A stretch of DNA of 5,530 bases from an uncultured Saprospiraceae bacterium (GTDB taxonomy: Bacteria > Bacteroidota > Bacteroidia > Chitinophagales > Saprospiraceae), in NCBI GenBank assembly GCA_938044055.1, contig CALIQO010000597.1, positions 1-5,530 of the forward strand, in the 5' to 3' direction. Of this stretch, positions 1-5,530 are shown piece after piece. The notes under the pieces are model-generated. The model had not been told where the DNA came from. It made no database searches and saw only the letters and a list, made by a program, of their open reading frames with translations. Made by a program: the position numbers and the translations under genes. Each line of letters begins with the position of its first letter. Within the stretch, counting starts at the first letter, position 1.

Positions 1-1
1 C

Positions 2-691
2 ATGGCTTCTATATCTGGTTATAAGGCTGTGCTTACTGCTGCTCAGCACCTTCCTAGATATTTTCCGATGATGATTACTGCAGCTGGAAGTGTAAAACCA
101 TCCACTATTCTGGTTTTAGGTGCAGGCGTTGCTGGACTACAAGCCATCGCTACAGGGAGAAGATTAGGTGCCATGGTAGAAGCATTCGACGTGCGGGCTG
201 CCGCTAAAGAAGAAGTTCTGAGTCTCGGTGCTAAGTTTATAGAAGTAGAAGGTGCAGCTGACGATAAAGATGCAGGCGGATATGCAGTACAGCAGTCTGA
301 AGAATACATCAAGCGCCAGCAGGCCAAAGTGCAAGAACATGCCTCTAAAGCAGATGTTGTTATAACAACAGCACAAGTAAGAGGAAGAAAAGCCCCTATC
401 CTAGTTCCTGCTTCTACCGTTCTTAAGATGAAACGTGGATCTGTCATTGTGGATCTTGCTGCTTCCAGTGGTGGCAATTGCGAACTCACGCAAGAAGGCA
501 TCTCAACAACAGAAAATGGTGTAACTATAATCGGAGATTCTAACCTGTCTCAATCGATGCCACAAGACGCTTCCACATTGTACGGCAACAATGTCATGAA
601 CTTCCTTAAGCTTATCATAAAAGAAGGCAACTTAACTGTCGGTGAAGACAATGAAATTGTTACCTCTTGTCAGATTACTTCAGCCCATTAA
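2..691 (+). CDS. pntA1: NAD(P) transhydrogenase subunit alpha part 1, 3' portion (5' end outside window)
   Basis: This is the soluble NAD(H)-binding domain I subunit of the proton-translocating transhydrogenase, which passes hydride from NADH to NADP+ on the cytoplasmic side. The 229 residues seen include a Rossmann motif GAGVAG (window residues 40-45) followed by an acidic FDVR (62-65). Next comes the mobile-loop region with GGYA (92-95), whose tyrosine is the family's loop tyrosine. The conserved TTAQVRGRKAP (122-132) and DLAASSGGNCE (151-161) follow. The family has roughly 370-390 residues, so about 140-160 N-terminal residues lie to the left. The ATG at position 2 is almost certainly internal, because residues 1-30 already match the middle of the domain. 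The protein ends shortly after domain I, with no membrane segments, so alpha is split into two genes. The stop is 13 bases before pntA2. Family assignment is very secure. Confidence 0.96.
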   Translation: MASISGYKAVLTAAQHLPRYFPMMITAAGSVKPSTILVLGAGVAGLQAIATGRRLGAMVEAFDVRAAAKEEVLSLGAKFIEVEGAADDKDAGGYAVQQSEEYIKRQQAKVQEHASKADVVITTAQVRGRKAPILVPASTVLKMKRGSVIVDLAASSGGNCELTQEGISTTENGVTIIGDSNLSQSMPQDASTLYGNNVMNFLKLIIKEGNLTVGEDNEIVTSCQITSAH

Positions 692-704
692 AAAACACTT
701 CTTC

Positions 705-1016
705 ATGGAAAATATACTCTCTTTCGTGGACCAGAATCTACTCATGATTTACCTCTTAGCTTTCACAATTATGCTGGGCTTCGAGTTGATTAGTAAGGTG
801 CCTACTGTCCTACATACGCCACTTATGTCCGGAGCCAATGCCATCAGCGGCGTCGTAATCATCGGAGCCATTCTACTGATACGGAGAGCTGATGCCAGTG
901 ATTTATTCACCTTGGTTTTAGGAACTGTAGGAATCATACTAGGCATGATCAATGTTGTCGGAGGATTCGCAGTGACGGATAGGATGCTGGAAATGTTTAA
1001 AAAGAAAAAAGCGTAG
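705..1016 (+). CDS. pntA2: NAD(P) transhydrogenase subunit alpha part 2 (small membrane subunit)
   Basis: This is the small membrane subunit of the three-gene transhydrogenase. With the PntB membrane domain it forms the proton channel (domain II). It has 103 residues, close to the family's usual 90-140. Three hydrophobic segments are visible, at about residues 10-29, 44-60 and 67-90. The hallmark motif HTPLMSGANAISG spans 37-49, and the C-terminal GGFAVTDRML (86-95) is followed by a lysine tail. The ATG at 705 was chosen because it starts just before the first membrane segment. The same frame is open from an ATG at 642, but that would overlap pntA1 and add 21 residues unlike the family. There is no Shine-Dalgarno sequence, as is usual in Bacteroidota. 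The gene lies 13 bases after pntA1 and 21 before pntB, so all three are surely cotranscribed. Confidence 0.94.
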   Translation: MENILSFVDQNLLMIYLLAFTIMLGFELISKVPTVLHTPLMSGANAISGVVIIGAILLIRRADASDLFTLVLGTVGIILGMINVVGGFAVTDRMLEMFKKKKA

Positions 1017-1037
1017 GCCATATAAACTGAACAGATC

Positions 1038-2438
1038 ATGTTATCAACCATACTAAACATAGGATATCTTATAGGGGCTCTCGCCTTTATCGTAGGACTG
1101 AGACAACTCAGTTCTCCAGATACTGCTAGAAAAGGAAACATCAAGGCTGCCATCGGCATGGGCTTGTCTATTATCATTACATTGATCTACCCATTTGAGG
1201 GGGCACATGGCAACTACTTGTGGATCGCAGGAGGTATGATCATCGGTGGAATCATCGGATGGCTTGCTGCGAAGAAAGTAGAAATGACCGCAATGCCCCA
1301 GCTGGTATCCATATTCAATGGACTGGGTGGAGCTTGTGCTGTAGTTCTAGTACTTATAGAATTGTACTTGTTCTACAACAATGGGGTTGAGATCGGCCTC
1401 GGTCCACTGGCTATTATGATTTTCACCTTGTGGATTGGTGCCATTGCATTTACAGGAAGTATTCTCGCTTACTTAAAGTTGGACGGAAAGGTCAGAGACA
1501 AGCATGTCACCTTTAAGGGCCACAACATACTTAATATGATCCTTCTCATAGGTACGGTTGCCTTCGGAGGATACCTTGTAGGAATAGGATTGAGTGGGAC
1601 TTTAACCATAGCCATTGTGTTTACAATTGTGGCCTTGATATATGGCTTCTCATTCGTCGGTCCGATCGGTGGTGCAGACATGCCTGTTGTTATTTCGCTT
1701 TTAAATTCATTCACCGGATTATCGGCAGCAGCGGCAGGATTGATCTATAATAATATGATTATGATTGTCGGCGGTATACTCGTCGGTGCTTCAGGAACCA
1801 TCCTCACTGTTCTGATGTGTAAGGCCATGAACCGGTCGTTGCTTAATGTAATCATAGGTGGCTGGGGAGGCAATTCCGCTTCTGCAAATGGGGATACCGG
1901 TGACCAAGTAGTAAAAGAAATCTCTATCTCTGATGCCGCTATACAACTGTTTTATTCGCAGAGTGTGATGATTGTTCCAGGGTACGGATTAGCCGTTGCA
2001 CAAGCTCAGAAAGTCTGTAAGGAACTAGATGACATGCTCGAGGCAAATGGTGTCGAGGTAAGATATGCCATCCATCCTGTAGCAGGAAGAATGCCAGGAC
2101 ATATGAATGTACTGCTGGCAGAAGCAGATGTCCCCTACCCTAAATTACTGGACTTAGAAGAAGCCAATGATGCCCTACCTAATACCGACATCGTTGTCGT
2201 CGTCGGGGCGAATGATGTAGTCAACCCTGCTGCTTATGATGATCCCGGAAGTCCGATCTATGGCATGCCTGTTCTTAATGTCTGGGAAGCAAAACATACC
2301 ATCGTTCTTAAGCGGAGTATGAGTACCGGTTATGCTGGAATCCAGAATCCACTATTCTTTAATGACAACAACAAGATGCTATTCGGAGATGCCAAAGACA
2401 GCATTCAGAAGCTTGTGTCAGAAGTGAAAAACCTATAA
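1038..2438 (+). CDS. pntB: NAD(P) transhydrogenase subunit beta
   Basis: This is the beta subunit: a multi-pass membrane half of the proton channel plus a soluble NADP(H)-binding domain III. It has 466 residues, against about 462 in E. coli PntB. Residues 1-265 contain roughly eight or nine hydrophobic segments, KKVEMTAMPQLV (79-90), and the signature GGADMPVVISLLNSFTG (211-227). A Gly/Ser/Asp-rich linker (274-290) leads to domain III. There, GYGLAVAQAQ (315-324) is the NADP(H) dinucleotide motif. IHPVAGRMPGHMNVLLAEA (345-363), GANDVVNPAA (390-399) and KRSMSTGYAG (425-434) are the other nucleotide-binding loops. At the position of E. coli beta His91, by my hand alignment, this protein has Asn94. 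No Shine-Dalgarno sequence precedes the ATG. It is the last gene of the pnt operon and converges on tesB. Confidence 0.97.
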   Translation: MLSTILNIGYLIGALAFIVGLRQLSSPDTARKGNIKAAIGMGLSIIITLIYPFEGAHGNYLWIAGGMIIGGIIGWLAAKKVEMTAMPQLVSIFNGLGGACAVVLVLIELYLFYNNGVEIGLGPLAIMIFTLWIGAIAFTGSILAYLKLDGKVRDKHVTFKGHNILNMILLIGTVAFGGYLVGIGLSGTLTIAIVFTIVALIYGFSFVGPIGGADMPVVISLLNSFTGLSAAAAGLIYNNMIMIVGGILVGASGTILTVLMCKAMNRSLLNVIIGGWGGNSASANGDTGDQVVKEISISDAAIQLFYSQSVMIVPGYGLAVAQAQKVCKELDDMLEANGVEVRYAIHPVAGRMPGHMNVLLAEADVPYPKLLDLEEANDALPNTDIVVVVGANDVVNPAAYDDPGSPIYGMPVLNVWEAKHTIVLKRSMSTGYAGIQNPLFFNDNNKMLFGDAKDSIQKLVSEVKNL

Positions 2439-2457
2439 TCTTTAAACTAACTACTTA

Positions 2458-3321
2458 TTAGGATCGCTTAATTCTTATCAATCCTTCTTGCATTACACTG
2501 CATATAAGTTCCCCCTGACGGTTATAGATTTTTCCATGCCCCATGCCACGACTATTAGAGGCACTCGGACTACTGACATTGTACAGCAACCAATCGTTGA
2601 AGTCGAAGTTTCTGTGAAACCACATTGCATGATCTAGGCTGGCGATAAAAAAGTTTTTAGAGTTTTCTGGTGTTCGATAAGGGAAGAAAGCAGTCACCAG
2701 TAAGTTGTAATCAGAAGCATACGCCAGCAACTGGTGCTGAAGCGGAATAGTCAGATCTTTTTCTTCTGCTAGTTTCATCCATACCTTACGCTCCATCGAT
2801 CCTGGCAGAACTTCTTCAAACTGGAATTGGTCCTCCGGTCTGAACTCGATGGCAGATTGATGTCGGTACTTAATAATATTGACCACTTCTGGAGACCTTT
2901 CTTTGAGTCGCTCGGCAATCTCATAATCTGCTAGTAAGTTTTCTGGATTGATCACTTCCGGCATAGGAATCTGATGGTCGAATCCATCTTGCTCTAGCTG
3001 GAAGGATGCAGACATGATAAAGATGGCTTTTCCTCCTTGACTTGCTGTTACCCTCCTTGTAGTGAATGATCCTCCATCTCTCAAGTTTTCTACTTGATAT
3101 ATTATAGGCTTGTCGACATCTCCGCTCAAGATAAAATATCCATGTATAGAATGAGCGAGTCGATCCTCAGGCACTGTCTGATAAGCTGCATTAAGTGCCT
3201 GGCCGAGTACTTGCCCACCGAATACCCGCTTCCATGGAGTCATATAGTTCTGACCTCGAAAGAGTCCTATATCCAGTTGTTCTAACTGTACGATATCAAG
3301 GAGTGCATCTGTATTAAACAT
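2458..3321 (-). CDS. tesB: Acyl-CoA thioesterase II (TesB family)
   Basis: This enzyme hydrolyses acyl-CoA thioesters to free fatty acid and CoA in the cytoplasm; the family has a double hot-dog fold. From the ATG at 3321 it has 287 residues, against 286 in E. coli TesB. Family motifs are GLFRGQ (19-24), VFGGQVLGQAL (33-43), LRDGGSFTTRRV (81-92), LDHAMWFHR (229-237) and the C-terminal VMQEGLIR. The Asp-Thr/Ser-Gln active site is complete and falls at E. coli numbering: Asp204 in YASDYN, Ser228 (Thr in E. coli) in IASLDH, and Gln278 in MQEG. That agreement and the length favour 3321 as the start. An in-frame ATG at 3354 would add 11 residues and sits behind a strong AAAAGGAGG, so it is a real alternative. 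The open frame continues to a TTG at 3372, which is less likely. It converges with pntB, 19 bases apart. Confidence 0.93.
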   Translation of the reverse strand: MFNTDALLDIVQLEQLDIGLFRGQNYMTPWKRVFGGQVLGQALNAAYQTVPEDRLAHSIHGYFILSGDVDKPIIYQVENLRDGGSFTTRRVTASQGGKAIFIMSASFQLEQDGFDHQIPMPEVINPENLLADYEIAERLKERSPEVVNIIKYRHQSAIEFRPEDQFQFEEVLPGSMERKVWMKLAEEKDLTIPLQHQLLAYASDYNLLVTAFFPYRTPENSKNFFIASLDHAMWFHRNFDFNDWLLYNVSSPSASNSRGMGHGKIYNRQGELICSVMQEGLIRIKRS

Positions 3322-3354
3322 GTAAGTATATTTTTCAACTACAAAGGAAAACAT

Positions 3355-3368
3355 TCTTCCTCCTTTTA
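3355..3368 (-). promoter_or_regulatory. Shine-Dalgarno-like AAAAGGAGG before alternative tesB start
   Basis: On the minus strand, AAAAGGAGG stands four to five bases before an in-frame ATG at 3354, the textbook arrangement. No other gene here has such a site, and family alignment favours the ATG 33 bases further down (3321). It may therefore mark the true start of a version with 11 extra N-terminal residues (MFSFVVEKYTY), or it may be a chance purine run. The sequence is certain; the function is uncertain. Confidence 0.4.
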
Positions 3369-3371
3369 ACA

Positions 3372-3436
3372 ATTATTCTATCTCCTATGTTCTGAAAACA
3401 AGAAGAGATCTATTCGTATAACCTATTCAGAATAAT
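3372..3436. repeat. Inverted repeat upstream of tesB
   Basis: ATTATTCT at 3372-3379 is matched exactly by its reverse complement AGAATAAT at 3429-3436. Nested within, TTCTGAA at 3390-3396 is matched by TTCAGAA at 3426-3432. The arms are 49 and 29 bases apart, too far for a compact terminator hairpin. The position, about 50-115 bases upstream of the tesB start, would suit a pair of regulator sites. The region is AT-rich, so chance is a serious alternative. Confidence 0.25.
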
Positions 3437-3491
3437 GACATTACTTATATACGGATCATCGGTATTTTGTTTTACAATCGTTTTATATGAA

Positions 3492-3522
3492 TTGGATTAC
3501 CAGCATAAGGTTGTTAATATTG
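3492..3522 (+). promoter_or_regulatory. Candidate Bacteroidota-type promoter for the GNAT gene
   Basis: TTG at 3492-3494 and TAATATTG at 3515-3522 are separated by 20 bases. The Bacteroidota primary sigma factor favours TTG, a spacer of about 17-23, then TAnnTTTG. The -7 box here has one mismatch (A for T at its fifth position). Transcription would begin near 3528, leaving a leader of about 14 bases before the ATG at 3542. This is inferred from motif and spacing only. Confidence 0.35.
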
Positions 3523-3541
3523 CACATTCAAAATACAGCCT

Positions 3542-4000
3542 ATGGAAATTCGGACGGCCCATATTAAAGACATAGACAGGCTTAGGTGGATAGAGCAAGA
3601 AATCATTAAGTATGAAAGAACTATGACATCTACTTTAGCAGAAGACCCTATTCAGTATTACAACATCGAAGAACTGATTGAGAACGATGATTCTGAGGTC
3701 TTAGTAGCTGTGGCAGAAGGGAGAATCGTCGGTTCAGGATATGCCTTGATAAAACTAGCAAGCAGTTACAAGAATCATACACACTTCGCTTACCTGGGTT
3801 TTATGTATGTGGTGCCTGAATATAGAGGCCAAGGCATCAATGGGAAAATCGTTGATCGCTTAATTAAGTGGGCATCCAGCAGGAATGCAAGTGAAATCCA
3901 GCTAGAAGTATATGCATCTAATGAAGCTGCCATTCGCGCTTATGAAAAGAAGAACTTCAAACCCGACCTACTGGCTATGCGCTTGAATGTCAAAGAGTGA
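3542..4000 (+). CDS. GNAT-family N-acetyltransferase
   Basis: This is a single-domain GNAT enzyme of 152 residues, expected to move an acetyl group from acetyl-CoA to an amine of unknown substrate in the cytoplasm. The fold is visible in order: beta 1 MEIRTAHIKDIDRL; a variable helical part (15-50); VLVAVAEGRIVGSGYALI (53-70); then motif A, LGFMYVVPEYRGQG (85-98), whose RGQG binds the acetyl-CoA pyrophosphate. The RxxGxG/A pattern is imperfect, with Asn100 in the last position (RGQGIN). Motif B follows as LEVYASNEAAIRAYEKKNF (121-139), with Tyr134 at the usual general-acid position. There is no signal peptide, membrane segment or fused domain. No Shine-Dalgarno sequence precedes the ATG, but a promoter-like element ends 20 bases upstream. 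It diverges from tesB and converges on the DUF1963 gene, so it is probably monocistronic. The substrate cannot be inferred from context. Confidence 0.9.
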   Translation: MEIRTAHIKDIDRLRWIEQEIIKYERTMTSTLAEDPIQYYNIEELIENDDSEVLVAVAEGRIVGSGYALIKLASSYKNHTHFAYLGFMYVVPEYRGQGINGKIVDRLIKWASSRNASEIQLEVYASNEAAIRAYEKKNFKPDLLAMRLNVKE

Positions 4001-4025
4001 CTACGATAAATACTAAACTAATGAA

Positions 4026-4052
4026 ATAAGTACACAACGCATTCTTACTTAT
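4026..4052. repeat. Weak inverted repeat in convergent gap
   Basis: ATAAGTA (4026-4032) and TACTTAT (4046-4052) form a perfect 7-base inverted repeat with a 13-base loop, 26 bases after the GNAT stop. It lies between two convergent genes, where a terminator is expected. The stem has only one G-C pair, and no T-run follows on either strand, so it would be a poor intrinsic terminator. It is recorded as the only structure seen in 4001-4103. Confidence 0.2.
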
Positions 4053-4103
4053 CCATGAGGCCTCCTCTAAGAATAACAGTGAGATAACACAATCTATTAT
4101 ATA

Positions 4104-5318
4104 TCAATTATAAGTTGTCATTGCAACTTGAGAAAAATCCCACTTCTTTAAATCTTCAGGCTTAATGAAAAAACCTACATCGCCTGCATCACCTATCATT
4201 AAGGGTTTCTCAACACCTTTGTCGTGCTGGGATTTAACAATTAATAGAGGAATGAATTCATCTATTTTATCGGAGACATTGACTCCGTTGTGCATCAGGG
4301 GTCTCATCTCAATATTGATTCCATACCCTAGGAATGATGAACCTAGATCTTTATAACTGCCTTGGATAAATTCTTCAACATGAATGGCTTCACTACCCAT
4401 TTTATCTATGAAGTTTTCGTAGGAAGACCATGGGGATATAGGCAGACTATTGGTTTTTTCACAATGCAATGGTGTTTCATGATAGCTTGTAACCTTACTT
4501 GGAATCTTAGCTTCTAAGACCTTGACATCTGGATAATACTTTATGCTAAAAGCGTGATCATTCTTCCTTTTAAGCGCACCGTCGGCGACGAAGAAAGACA
4601 GCACTCCTCGTTTACGTGATATATTATCAGGAAGCAACTTGTATACTTCCTCAATATTGATCTGTGCCAGTAAGATCATTTCATTTCCCTTTTCATCGAC
4701 AGGATATTCAACCCCTGCAGGCAGGTGTGCCAGTCCTCCCAGTTTAGAGCTACCGATAGAAATAGATTTTTCAGGCTCATAACCTGTACAGGAAATACTG
4801 TTTACAGCTAGTGCTTCGTAATCCTTGACAATCTTTTTAACTTCTCTAAGTCGATCAGGTGTGAGGCTCGCCATAATCCTTTCTCTGCGAATAGCTTCAT
4901 AGTTTGCCTCATAGACTATTTTATGGGCTTTAGGGGAAAGAGGCTTCCCTTGTTTTAATTCTTCCGCTTGGCGGTGCTTTTCTCTCGAGCTATTTAAAAT
5001 GTTGTTAAGTGTTTTCTTCTTCCATTCTTTCTGAACCCCTTTGTTTACATTTTTCTTGGCTTTAAATAAATAATCATTGAATTTGAAATAGTTCATGTTC
5101 AACAACATCGCCGCCAGCTTTTTTCTAGATCCTTCTTCTAGATTATCCTTAAATCTGAAATCTATCATATCCATTAAGAATGCACATAAATCATCGGGAG
5201 GCACTAACTTATCTACCCATGCTTCCGTATTAATTTCTATCAGTTCTATGTCGTACAGAGAGAGTTGATATTCTACATTGTTGTCAGACACTTTTGCACT
5301 GTAATTGAAAAAAGACAT
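4104..5318 (-). CDS. DUF1963 (YwqG-family) protein with long N-terminal extension
   Basis: This is a 404-residue protein whose C-terminal half (about 180-404) matches DUF1963/YwqG, a family of unknown function. Seen in order are SSKLGGLAHLPAGVEYP (190-206), ILLAQINIEEV (215-225), GVLSFFVAD (238-246), a charged middle, FLGYGINIEMRPLM (329-342), and the closing LMIGDAGDVGFFIKPEDLKKWDF (373-395). Most relatives have WGDAG where this has IGDAG. Residues 1-180 match nothing I recognise: a short, probably beta-rich start (1-32), an amphipathic part (33-85), then a very basic and probably helical stretch (86-168) rich in Lys, Glu and Arg. There is no signal peptide or membrane helix, so it is likely cytoplasmic. 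The ATG at 5318 is the natural start, with only GAGAA ahead of it and no clear Shine-Dalgarno sequence. It stands alone between a convergent GNAT gene and a non-coding stretch. It looks more AT-rich than the pnt genes. Family call good, function unknown. Confidence 0.82.
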   Translation of the reverse strand: MSFFNYSAKVSDNNVEYQLSLYDIELIEINTEAWVDKLVPPDDLCAFLMDMIDFRFKDNLEEGSRKKLAAMLLNMNYFKFNDYLFKAKKNVNKGVQKEWKKKTLNNILNSSREKHRQAEELKQGKPLSPKAHKIVYEANYEAIRRERIMASLTPDRLREVKKIVKDYEALAVNSISCTGYEPEKSISIGSSKLGGLAHLPAGVEYPVDEKGNEMILLAQINIEEVYKLLPDNISRKRGVLSFFVADGALKRKNDHAFSIKYYPDVKVLEAKIPSKVTSYHETPLHCEKTNSLPISPWSSYENFIDKMGSEAIHVEEFIQGSYKDLGSSFLGYGINIEMRPLMHNGVNVSDKIDEFIPLLIVKSQHDKGVEKPLMIGDAGDVGFFIKPEDLKKWDFSQVAMTTYN

Positions 5319-5334
5319 TTCTCTATGATTTAAA

Positions 5335-5357
5335 ATTGATCAATGAGGTTATATAAC
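5335..5357. promoter_or_regulatory. Two adjacent perfect palindromes upstream of the DUF1963 gene
   Basis: ATTGATCAAT (5335-5344) and GTTATATAAC (5348-5357) are each perfect 10-base palindromes, three bases apart. They end 17 bases before the DUF1963 start codon. GGTTATA occurs at 5347-5353 and again at 5365-5371 as a direct repeat. The position fits an operator or core promoter region for the minus-strand gene. I recognise no known regulator site, and AT-rich DNA yields such palindromes fairly often. Confidence 0.3.
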
Positions 5358-5452
5358 AACAAGTGGTTATAAAATTGTAAACTGCTCGAAATCCCCAAAA
5401 AAGTTTTTCGTAAGTCTCTTAAAGCCATGAATTGAATTTATCATTACAAGGT

Positions 5453-5484
5453 AAAAAAAATCACGGAAACCAGATTCCATGATT
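5453..5484 (-). terminator. Intrinsic terminator, minus strand, for a gene right of the window
   Basis: Read on the minus strand, AATCATGGAA, a six-base loop TCTGGT and TTCCGTGATT form a 10-base stem with one G-U wobble. The stem runs straight into a run of eight T (the complement of A at 5453-5460). On the plus strand the wobble becomes an A-C mismatch and the T-run is absent, so the element is polarised leftward. It would end a transcript entering from beyond 5530 and insulate the DUF1963 gene downstream of it. Confidence 0.65.
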
Positions 5485-5530
5485 ATTGGTTAGACAATCT
5501 ATTTCGAAGTATTTTTTTTTTGTATTGTGT

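Noticed and set aside
43..501. Open frame of 152 codons on the minus strand inside pntA1
   Set aside because: It lies opposite a clearly conserved protein, its product resembles no family, and it is a by-product of codon use on the other strand.
642..704. Upstream ATG at 642 as the start of pntA2
   Set aside because: The extra 21 residues overlap pntA1, are rich in Leu, Lys and Pro unlike family N-termini, and the ATG at 705 gives the normal length.
749..1177. Open frame of 142 codons on the minus strand across pntA2 and the start of pntB
   Set aside because: It is antisense to two conserved membrane subunits and has no recognisable domain.
5367..5400. Sigma70-like promoter for the DUF1963 gene (TTTACA, 17 bases, TGTTAT on the minus strand)
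   Set aside because: The -10 element matches only four of six bases and the phylum usually uses a different consensus; no TAnnTTTG box was found.
5486..5521. Possible plus-strand terminator: ATTG/CAAT stem then a 10-base T-run
   Set aside because: The stem is only four base pairs, the T-run is more than 10 bases from its 3' side, and no plus-strand gene leads into it.
1..5530. CRISPR arrays, tRNA or rRNA genes, insertion sequences, toxin-antitoxin or defence cassettes
   Set aside because: I saw no regularly spaced repeats, tRNA-like folds, transposase motifs or terminal repeats. All five coding genes belong to known families, none of them an established defence family.

Overview
This 5.5 kb window looks like ordinary chromosomal DNA from a member of the Bacteroidota. 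Three points suggest this. The NAD(P) transhydrogenase is split into three genes. Nearly all start codons lack a Shine-Dalgarno sequence and sit behind A/T-rich leaders. One upstream region carries a near match to the Bacteroidota promoter (TTG, about 20 bases, then TAnnTTTG). GC content appears moderate, about 35-50% in lines counted by hand. The phylum call is an inference, not a proof.

Layout from left to right: (1) 2-2438, plus strand: the 3' part of pntA1 (soluble NAD(H)-binding subunit), then pntA2 (small membrane subunit) and pntB (membrane plus NADP(H)-binding subunit), tightly spaced as one operon. (2) 2458-3321, minus strand: a TesB-type acyl-CoA thioesterase, convergent with pntB across only 19 bases. 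(3) 3322-3541: a 220-base divergent intergenic region with an inverted repeat and a candidate promoter. (4) 3542-4000, plus strand: a stand-alone GNAT acetyltransferase. (5) 4001-4103: a short convergent gap with only a weak inverted repeat. (6) 4104-5318, minus strand: a DUF1963/YwqG-family protein with a long, unrecognised, highly charged N-terminal half. (7) 5319-5530: non-coding, with two adjacent perfect 10-base palindromes just upstream of the DUF1963 gene and a good intrinsic terminator reading leftward. The terminator implies a minus-strand transcript entering from beyond the right edge.

The three pnt products form one membrane complex that couples proton entry to hydride transfer from NADH to NADP+, supplying NADPH. 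TesB hydrolyses acyl-CoAs. The GNAT and DUF1963 genes each appear to be single transcription units with no evident link to the others. I found no mobile element, CRISPR array, RNA gene or defence cassette, and nothing that amounts to a clear new system. The least explained item is the N-terminal region of the DUF1963 protein together with its palindromic upstream region.
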